A stretch of DNA of 64,000 nt from Mortierella sp. BCC40632 (Eukaryota > Mortierellomycota > Mortierellomycetes > Mortierellales > Mortierellaceae), in contig WAEK01000018.1 of NCBI GenBank assembly GCA_011634665.1, positions 659,501-723,500 on the forward strand, read 5' to 3'. Shown here in pieces: positions 55,860 to 64,000 of this stretch. A model generated the notes under the pieces. That model made no database searches, was not told the DNA's origin, and saw only the letters and a list, made by a program, of their open reading frames with translations. The first letter of the stretch is position 1. Each line of letters opens with the position of its first letter. A program made the translations under genes and the position numbers.

Positions 55860-58184
55860 ATGAAGTCCTCATCTAGCCAGTTCTTGGTACCCAGGGCCCC
55901 AGCAAGGCCCAGGCTGCCATCAGAGACCACTTCAACAACCTCTGAAACTGCTTCAACAACGTCTGCCTCAACCCTAGTTGAACAAGAGGCCCCTTCTTCA
56001 GCAGCACCAGTAATCTCAGTTATCTCAACCAACACAGCCGCCGCTTTGACTGTCACTCTTGCTTCTCAGGACGTTGACAATGGGATTGTTATTTACCAAA
56101 GACCAGATTTCACAGCTTCGCAGATGATCGGTCTAACTCAGCCCACCCAAATAATGGACATAGGGGATGGTGAAGCTGTACCAGAAGGAGATGAAGCCTC
56201 TGTTTCTGGTGGCGAATCCGACGAAGGAGTTGTTTACTTGTGTGGAAATGGACCTACTATGGCTGAGGAAGTGAGAGTCACCGATGGCGTTCTGCTGTTC
56301 GGTACCTCTGATGACTGCAACAGGAAGATCACTCATACACATTGGAGCTCGATACCGGGACCTGAATGTAGAATGAATGAACCCTGGTTTAAGTTCTTTC
56401 TGGTATGTGTTTTTTTGGGCTTATATCTGAGTAGGCGCGCTTTGCTCATCAAAGATGTGTCGTTACATACTACCTATACCTTTACGGGATTTTCTCTATT
56501 AAATATTAACTACCATTTATTGCTACCGCTATCCTTATTTTATTATTAGGAGCGTAGCCAAAGCAAGGCCGGAGCCATCAAAGCATATGTCGAGGATGTC
56601 AGGTAGCCTATTGAGAACATCTCGCCGCACCTTTCATGATCTCATGCTCAGAAAATTATGATCAGTTCTATTCTAATATGGAGTTCTTTTTACAATCTGC
56701 GATGATCTCACTCTGAACCTCACACAGTACCACGGGTGTCTATGTCCAGGGCATAAAACTCACTAAGGGCAAGAGCGTTCTCCTGAAATGGGGAGACGTT
56801 ATTAAAGGCGGGACAACAGCCCAGACAGAGCACTTCAGCTATACCTATAAGAGTCAGGCCCCTATAATGAAGGGTGAAATTGTAGCGGAAAATGGCACAT
56901 ACGTGATTGAGGACCGAGCCATTGCTTCAGGAACTCATTCGGAAGTTTACAGAGCCACAGAGGTCACGACAGGAGAGGTTTATGCTTGTAAAGTAATTGA
57001 TCTGCTCAAAAACAATATCAACCCTCAAATGCGAGAGTCTATTGCCTGTGAGATTGATTTGCTCCGCAAACTGAATCACGTATGTCATCAACTTGGTTTG
57101 ATAATTATTTTACGACTGCATTTCGCGAACGAATGTGTACTTGTCTTCCTGTCCTGGATTATGCTAATGATAGCTTTTTTTTTTGTCCTTAGGATAATAT
57201 CATCAAGTTCCAAGATTGTTACCAGGCTCAATACAAAATACATATCATTACCGAGCTAATCGATGGAATGAGTCTGTGGGACTATCAGCAGGAAAATCCA
57301 GGCCGCATGACGGAATTTTTAATACGTTACATCTTTGGGCAGATATCTGAAGCAGTCCAATATCTTCACAAACGCTCGATTGTTCACCGAGACATCAAAT
57401 CTGAGGTTAGTCCGCTCTCTGATTTTCAGTACCTGAATATACGTTCTCCAGTTACCATCATGCTCGCGCGAGGATAATACAAACTTAAACCTGTTTTCTC
57501 TTCACATTTGCATAGAATATTATGATAACGCCTGATATTAGGGTATATCTAATTGACTTTGGTATGTTGTGTCCCTCCGCGTACACGCACCTCTCCAACC
57601 AACATTTTTGGCATTCTTTGATGCTAAAGCGTATCTTCTTACATTTTTTTCTGCTGGAATAGGACTATCGCGATTCGATGTCGGTACGACCCTCTTAACA
57701 ACTCACTGCGGAACATGTGCCTACATGGCTCCAGAAACAGCAGCAAATAGTGAGCTTATCGAAGGGAATGGATACGGATCGGCTGTTGGTAATGTCAACA
57801 AGCTCTTTGTCTTTGCTTTGTCTACTCGCTGGCCATTGACACCAAAATAGGGTACTGAACTCTAAACGACATGTTATCGATTCCCAAATGCTCTTGGTTT
57901 GATGATAGATATTTGGTCACTCGGCATTGTGCTGTTTAAGATGTAAGTGTCACTATAGCGATCGTTAATTATACTGTTGAAGATCAGGACGAGTGTATAG
58001 GAGATTGGATTGGACTGTCTCTTAACAACAGGGCACTATTTGTATTGTCATTAGGCTGACTGAAAAATATCCGCAATCTCAGGAAGTAGCCGATTTTGAA
58101 ATGAATTATAATAGCAAGCCCGAACCAGAGCCACAACCAGAGCCACAACCAGAGCCACAACCAGAGCCACAATCAGAGCCACAA

Positions 58185-58215
<31 letters not shown>

Positions 58216-58888
58216 CACAATCAAGTGCTGAAGAATCCTTGGTTCAGTATAATCAGCGGCCTAGATCAGTATATGATATAAACTGGCGACCATATCTCGA
58301 CATGAAAGCTCGCAGCTCAGAAGGTATAAGGCCTTCTCGATCCTTTGATTCTGGCAGTTGATCATATTCTTGATGGCCTATTTTGATGCTAAGTTGTCAT
58401 GTTGAGAGAACAACACTAACGCCCTTGAACCCTCTACATTCTGTTCATTTAGTAAAGAGTTTACTTGAGAAAATGCTAGAGATGGATCCAACCCGACGAA
58501 TTCGTATCTCCCAAGTTCTTTCTGACGATTGGATGACCATGATCGACGAGGAACTTGAGAGGCTGGATGTAAGTGAATGTCGTTTTGAAAATGCATAGGA
58601 GGCTACTGTGATCTATCAAGAGACAAATGGAGGTGTGTATGCTTCACAAACTGTGATTCAGTATTTAATATAGTAGCTTCGGTTTACTTAACTCATACTT
58701 TAGGAGATGTTTGAGAGAGGCTCGACAGAGATTTATCAGAGTTCTACTGATGGTAGTAAAGTTTCCTCTGAGGACCAGCCTTGGGGAGATTTGACCATTG
58801 TCCCGGGAAGTGTCGGTACAGCACCTAGGAGGATTCAGCTCACAAGAAACTACATTAATCTCGGAAGAGGCAATAGAAGTAAGCTTCA

Positions 58889-58921
<33 letters not shown>

Positions 58922-60332
58922 TGTGCAGTTGTCAGAATTTTTTTTTTTCTAATCTCTATCCTTTAAAACTCTATGTCGTGGTATTATAGGAGGTGGTTTA
59001 GGGACAGATTTGTTAATTAGTACTCAGCACTGCAGGATTGAAAGGCTTCCAGATGGTTTAGTTGTGGTCTCAAGTCCAGGGTAATGCTCTACAGCTCTGA
59101 AATTAATCCGCAAAGCTTGCAATCGATCCCCCTTAATCCCGACGGTTAAAGAAAAAAAAAAAAAAAAAAAAGTAACTGACGCGCTTGTCTTTTCTCTAGT
59201 GACAAGGGGGCTTATGTCAATAACCAAAGGGTCGGGGACGGTAGGGCAATCCAAATTGTCACAGGAGATGAACTTGGAATCATTGTCCCACCAGACGATA
59301 GTGCTTCGATCGAAGCTGCTAGAGGTATGGAATTGTCATCTATTTTGCTCCTATCCACATGAAAGGCAAGCTAGTGACACAAATAACAGTCATTCTAATC
59401 CCTATTGCGATCGTTCTTTGAACTGGAATAACCCACAGATGTGATCCGAAGATACCTGAAGTACACCGTTACTATCTTTGACGCGCCTGTTAAACCTTCG
59501 GCCGGAATGCGGAACCGCCAATACCTAAAGGCTAAGACGGCTCCTCGGCAAGACTTCAAGCGTCCCGAATATCTGAATGTTGACAACCTCCCTGTGTGGG
59601 CGCGCCTCACACCAATCAACGAATTAAGTGAAGAATTGGATTTGTTCAAACTCGAGACTTCGTTTGGCCGTGATTGGGGTAATTCCATGACTACCAATCC
59701 TTCCTAATTACCAAAGTAATTACTTGACAGCATTTGATATCCTTCCAGGTCTGACAGATTCTTTGTTGATATAGGATGTGATGTTATTATACATAACTCG
59801 GTTGCGCAATTTGTGAGCAGAATTCGTAAGTGTCATCGCAAGCCAATGAAGGGGGAAAAAAAGTCGCAATATCGTAGAAGGTACTTTGATGCATGTGCCA
59901 AAGCTTTGTGAGAACTAACTTTTTTTGATCATCCTTGTCGTTGGCTCGTTTGTTCCTGATTCACTGAATTCTAGAATTCGTCATCAAACTTGCTCCTCAA
60001 GAACGAGCTATCTACCTCATCAACAAAAGCGGGAACGGAACCATGGTCTCTGAAACCTTTACCAGGGATCGTGTTCGTTTGAAGCATTTAGATAAGATTG
60101 CGCTTGTTCCACGTTCTTTTGAACTCGATCGCTGTAAGTAATTTACCCCGTTCAACTATTCAAGCGATTTTCAAAGGGAAAAAAAAAGGCTGACTTTTTC
60201 AATCTATTGTACTGCCTTTTTCTTTTCTCAGTAGCGACCCCAGTTAGGGCTGCAGGATATGTTATCCATTTCCATGTCGATGAAATTTCCAGAATCTTTG
60301 ACGCCTATGCCGCTGGCACGAACAGAGCTTAG
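55860..60332 (+). CDS. Chk2/Rad53-like checkpoint kinase with three FHA-like regions
   Basis: Predicted nuclear Ser/Thr kinase of the DNA-damage checkpoint. Seventeen exons: 55860-56402, 56550-56602, 56728-57079, 57193-57405, 57517-57562, 57663-57788, 57909-57942, 58055-58323, 58453-58568, 58599-58634, 58704-58878, 58990-59080, 59200-59324, 59439-59678, 59775-59825, 59975-60133, 60232-60332; they sum to 909 codons. A degenerate FHA lies at about 130-235 (STTGVYVQGIKL). The kinase runs from about 257 to 580: weak Gly loop ASGTHSEVY, Lys287 in YACKVIDL, VHRDIKSEN (Asp383), DFGLSRF (Asp401), CGTCAYMAPET. A Pro/Glu/Gln repeat (about 478-512) sits inside the C-lobe. FHA-like regions follow at about 645-712 (INLGRGN, STQHCRIERL, GAYVNNQRV) and 803-868 (FGRDWGCDVII, NKSGNGTMV). 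The donor of exon 10 could shift by two bases. Confidence 0.82.
58119..58222. repeat. In-frame CCAGAG/CCACAA minisatellite
   Basis: Tandem 6- and 12-bp units (CCAGAGCCACAA and CCAGAG) coding Pro-Glu-Pro-Gln and Pro-Glu dipeptides inside exon 8 of the kinase gene. All unit lengths are multiples of three, so copy-number change keeps the frame. Confidence 0.93.
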
Positions 60333-60777
60333 CCTCCTTTTTATGTTGTCCGCCATGCCCTGGTTCCGTTTTCTGAGAATTTGGAGTCAAAATACTGTAC
60401 CTTTCTTGTTAGTTGAAAGAATTTTCGAAGGAAGGTATAAAAAAAAGTACCGCATCCTATCTTCCTTTCTTATAGAGGAGATGTTATCCTCTCCCAAATA
60501 AGCCAGATAGGCTTCAATAAATATATGTCGTGCATCTACCATTGTCAAAGTGTACTCGCCACACATAAACCACCATTCCTGAAGTAAACGTTAGAGCAGT
60601 AGAATCATTTTTTGTCAATCGAGAAGGGATCCTCTTTGCCTCACCTCGAATGACATTCACAGTCCGCTCTAAATTTTTTGTGACCCTTTGCCACCAATTT
60701 TTAATATCTTAAGATTGAGCCATCTTTCCCCATTTGCATCTCTTCATGATCATCACCTGGAGAGTCTCATTTGAGAA
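60333..60777. promoter_or_regulatory. Intergenic region between kinase and REV3
   Basis: 445 bp holding the kinase 3' end (AATAAAT near 60516 may be a polyadenylation signal) and the REV3 promoter. The two genes are in tandem on the + strand. No gene inside. Confidence 0.5.
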
Positions 60778-62647
60778 ATGGATTCATCAATCATTTACCC
60801 CTCTGACAATGAAGCCAATTTTAATCCTCCCTGGGAAGCCCCCAACACTACCGACCAACAAAACGATGAAGGCAACTCATTCCAGCATTCTTTTTTCGGT
60901 GGCCAACCTCTACCGAGTCATGAAAGCGATCGTCTTCAAGAACCTGGAAATGTCACTGTAGAAGAAGAACAGCAAGAGACTACAGAGGATCCAATTCACC
61001 TTTCACCGAAACACAGGGAAACACAGTTCAAAGTACGGATCGTTGATATTGATCATTATATGGTCCCTCCAGGGCCTCTCGATATGGACTCGTGCCAATT
61101 CCTACCACCACATGTACCCGTACTCAAAGTACCTGTAATTCGGGTGTATGGCGCCAATGAGGCTGGTCAAAAGACATGTCTCCATATTCATCAGGTAACG
61201 AAAGAACAACAAGAATCCTCCTTCGTTCTTCTACCTACTCTCTCTCTCTCTCTCTCACACACTTCTAACATTTGAATACTCAAACCATCTCTTCTCTAGG
61301 CCTATCCGTATTTCTACGTTCCGTACGAAGGATCTCTGGACCAGCCTGTGTGTAAGATATCGGGGCCGATAGCTGCTAATTTTAAGAATAAAGGCTGGTA
61401 CTCACCCATTAAGCTACATTGCTTTACTTCTATTCCTGACCTTCTCTGTGCCTTTTCAGTATCAAGTTATATCCAGCAGTTAGGCATGAGTTTGAATCGT
61501 GCGGCCGCCATCGCCTTCAAAGCACCCCAAGATGTTCGCAAATCCCAATACGTAGCGGCCATCGTTCTGGTCAAAGGAATACCCTTCTATGGCTATCACA
61601 TCGGTTACACCTACTTTTTGAAGATCTATCTCTTCAACCCTGACTTTGAATCACGGATCGTTGAACTGATGCGTAGTGGTGCTGTGATGGGTGTTCATTT
61701 CCAACCCTATGAGGCTCATGTCCCCTTCCGACTACAGTTCTGTATTGATTACAATCTCTATGGCATGGGATGGGTTGAGCTTGAAGATGCCCTGCTCAGG
61801 AACCCTATACCAGGTTGGTTCCTTAATAAGCGACGCCACTTGGGATTAGTGAGAGGAACACGCTGGAAAAAACTAACAGGCGTTGTGTTTAAACATCTGG
61901 CTAGCTCCGGGACCTAACGACGACCCAAAACGACTGACAAAGGCAACGGTGGTAGACACACGGATATGGTCTCTCGACAATGACCCTGGACGGATATCAC
62001 ATTGTGAAATTGAAATGGACTCAACAGTGGATCGGATTATCAATAGAGACTGTGCGCCAGAAAGAGATACCCATTCCTCTCTCGATGAATGCTTTCAGAC
62101 ACCTCCTGGTACTGCTCAAGTCCCTTCGATGGCTGGTCTGTGGGAGGTATAGCTTGTGGAACGAAACTGGAACTTTTCCGTTTTGTTGGACCTTTGCTTT
62201 CTTGGTCATTTTTTAAGCGATTTTTTTTTCGGTATTTTTTTAGGACGATGCTCGGCGGAGGAGAGCTAATAATCTCCCCACTCAAGATATCCCAAAGACT
62301 CAAATACGAGATCCTGAAAGCGTCCCTTGGCTCAATCATGATACACTCAAGCATATGGTTGCCGATTTGGTTCAAGAAATGATGGCCAGTCAGAGTCAAG
62401 CATATACACCTACTCCAGGTGATTTCAAACGGTTCCCAATCCCCGTAGATCCTCTCGAGAAATCATTCATGACCGCCTATCAGAGCATCGACTTTCTCTG
62501 CCCTCGTGAGGACAATGGGTCTGACGACGTTGCCATCTCAACGACTCAGGCAATCCATGAAAACTCGTTTGTATTTAACGAAGAAGAGAGCTCTATCCTC
62601 GTGGATGAGTCCGTTATCATTTCTCAATCGGTATGACTTGTGTTGAA

Positions 62648-62678
<31 letters not shown>

Positions 62679-64000
62679 CTTAATTTAGTCCGCACAAAAT
62701 GGATTGATTATATTTTGGTTCTAATGACTTCTTAATTCCTTCCTACGGCTCAAGGCTGCTATACTTGAAGAAATGAATATGGAATCAAGAAAGGAGACTA
62801 TGAAGGGCCTAGCTGGACTGCGAGGCATAGAAGAACTGGATGAGGATGAGGATACACCACTCAATGAACTGGACGACCTTTTGAATGATGAGGACTTATT
62901 CGATGACCTCGACCTCTCCGACATGGATGAAATGGATGATATGGATGATTTTACCATTGCTACACCTGGATCTACTCAGAATAACACTGGTTTGAAACCT
63001 CCACCTCGTCAGATCCCCCAGTTTGATGGCGGTGGCGATGGCTCAGACGATGAGAAACCGAAATCGTCCTCTGCTGAGGGAGGTTGGAGAGCTGCCAGAA
63101 AAGCCCTGAGCTTGAAGCGCATCAGGAGCTCCTCTTCTCTGATTGACCGTGAGAAATCTTCAAAGTCTAAGAGCTCTTATGACACCACCACCGGTACATT
63201 AACAACATCGGCTTCCAATGAAGCAGGGGCTGCCTCAACGTCAACCAGCATCACTCATGGATCTTCCTCAGCCACTCCCCCCGATACTTCTTCCCGATCC
63301 CTAACGACACCCTCTAGTCCATCAGCCTCTCAAAAATCCACTCTTTCACTAAGATCTTCTCGGTCGACGACGAGCAGTCTTAAATCATCGCTCAAAGGAA
63401 AATCATTGGTACAGTTTGTTGAGATACCTTCCTCAGCAAAGGCAAAAAAGACTGTCAGGTTAAGTCTTCCAGAAAGCTACTTGGAAGCCCCATCTTCTCT
63501 ACCGGAGACTGCCCGTCATGAGCAAAATGCAACAAACACTTCGGTCCCGAACCCCTCTGTAGTTGGCGATTGCCTTGATGACCCTATAATGGACATTGAC
63601 ACCGATAGCGACATTGAAGTGCTTGAGGGCTCCGCCATAGACGAGGTAACATGGGACAATCGACCTCGCAGAAAGCGCCTCCTAGACTATGACTTTCCCG
63701 AACCCGCGTCGCCAGAGAGAAAGTACTTTCTCTCTACGTTAGATGGAATGTGGTCTCCTCCATCGCCTTCTCCTATTGAGAGACCGGCTTTTTTCTTCTC
63801 ACCACCCCGACCTACATCGCCAACCCCTATCCCAAGTCGATCGCCTAAGGCAGTCAGGTCTGAAAAGTTCGGGCTGCCAGTGGCTATTGAAGATGCCACG
63901 AATCGATCTTCCGAACCCCTTGAAAACACTGGAAAGCACTCTCAATCACAAAACGACATTAGTAATGTATCAAGAGTGAATGAAAGTATCTTGTATGACC
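60778..64000 (+). CDS. REV3: DNA polymerase zeta catalytic subunit Rev3, 5' part
   Basis: B-family polymerase that extends from lesions in translesion synthesis; only the N-terminal part is in the window. Exons: 60778-61194, 61300-61351, 61460-61813, 61905-62146, 62244-62630, 62755 to beyond the window end. The N-terminal polymerase/exonuclease-like region is clear: FKVRIVDIDHYMVPPGPLD, KVPVIRVYGANEAGQKTCLH, AYPYFYVPYEG, YVAAIVLVKGIPFYGYH, MGVHFQPYEAHVPFRLQF and DYNLYGMGWVELED. After PSMAGLWE comes DDARRRRANN, the usual Rev3 order. The last exon is the long variable, acidic then Ser-rich segment that precedes the polymerase core in Rev3. The junction of exons 3 and 4 (donor GTTGGT, branch-like ACTAAC near 61872, acceptor CTAG) was chosen because it alone restores the frame with a normal intron size. 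Confidence 0.9.

Noticed and set aside
61848..61878. Alternative REV3 intron using donor GTGAGAG and acceptor AACAG
   Set aside because: The intron would be only 31 nt; the 61814-61904 intron has normal size, a branch-like ACTAAC and the right phase.

Overview
The window is nuclear DNA of a filamentous fungus. Genes are split by many short introns with GT..AG ends. Several products are fungal types: Pob3 without an HMG box, a Bem2-like RhoGAP, a Uds1-domain septation protein and a Yia6-like NAD+ carrier. Long A/T homopolymers, CT/GA microsatellites and very CT-rich leaders fit an early-diverging (Mucoromycota/Mortierella-like) fungus; that placement is inference. All exon models come from reading frame and splice sites by eye.

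Layout. 0.6-6.2 kb: mitochondrial NAD+ carrier (+), GINS subunit Psf1 (+), a seven-exon SANT-domain protein (-) with a 10-nt microexon. 7.0-18.9 kb is an accessory block: a small secreted Cys-rich protein, a giant inverted repeat (8.1-13.6 kb) without a recognisable transposase, a GPI-anchored wall-type protein and a secreted M64-type metallopeptidase. 19-21 kb is a gene-free CT-rich stretch leading into a coiled-coil protein of unknown function (21.2-24.1 kb). From 24.5 kb to the end the window is compact: SAMHD1-like dNTPase (+), complex I NDUFB11 (-), FACT subunit Pob3 (+), eIF5B (-), RFC3 clamp-loader subunit (+), a 2,594-residue Bem2-like protein (-), a PFK-2/FBPase-2 family enzyme (+), a Uds1-domain protein (+), a Chk2/Rad53-like kinase with three FHA-like regions (+), and the start of REV3, the DNA polymerase zeta catalytic subunit (+), cut by the window end.

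How the genes fit together. Six genes belong to DNA replication or the damage response: PSF1, SAMHD1, POB3, RFC3, the Rad53-like kinase and REV3. Two start-to-start intervals are short enough to be shared promoters (NDUFB11/POB3 and eIF5B/RFC3). Three pairs converge with little spacing.

Most unusual points: (1) the 5.5-kb foldback-like inverted repeat, near-identical at its outer parts and diverged toward its centre; (2) a PFK-2/FBPase-2 protein whose phosphatase RHG motif reads RNG, predicting a kinase-only enzyme; (3) RFC3 with apparent one-base lesions at the Walker A motif and at the next splice donor; (4) a 10-nt microexon; (5) a Chk2-like kinase with a Pro-Glu repeat inside its catalytic C-lobe.
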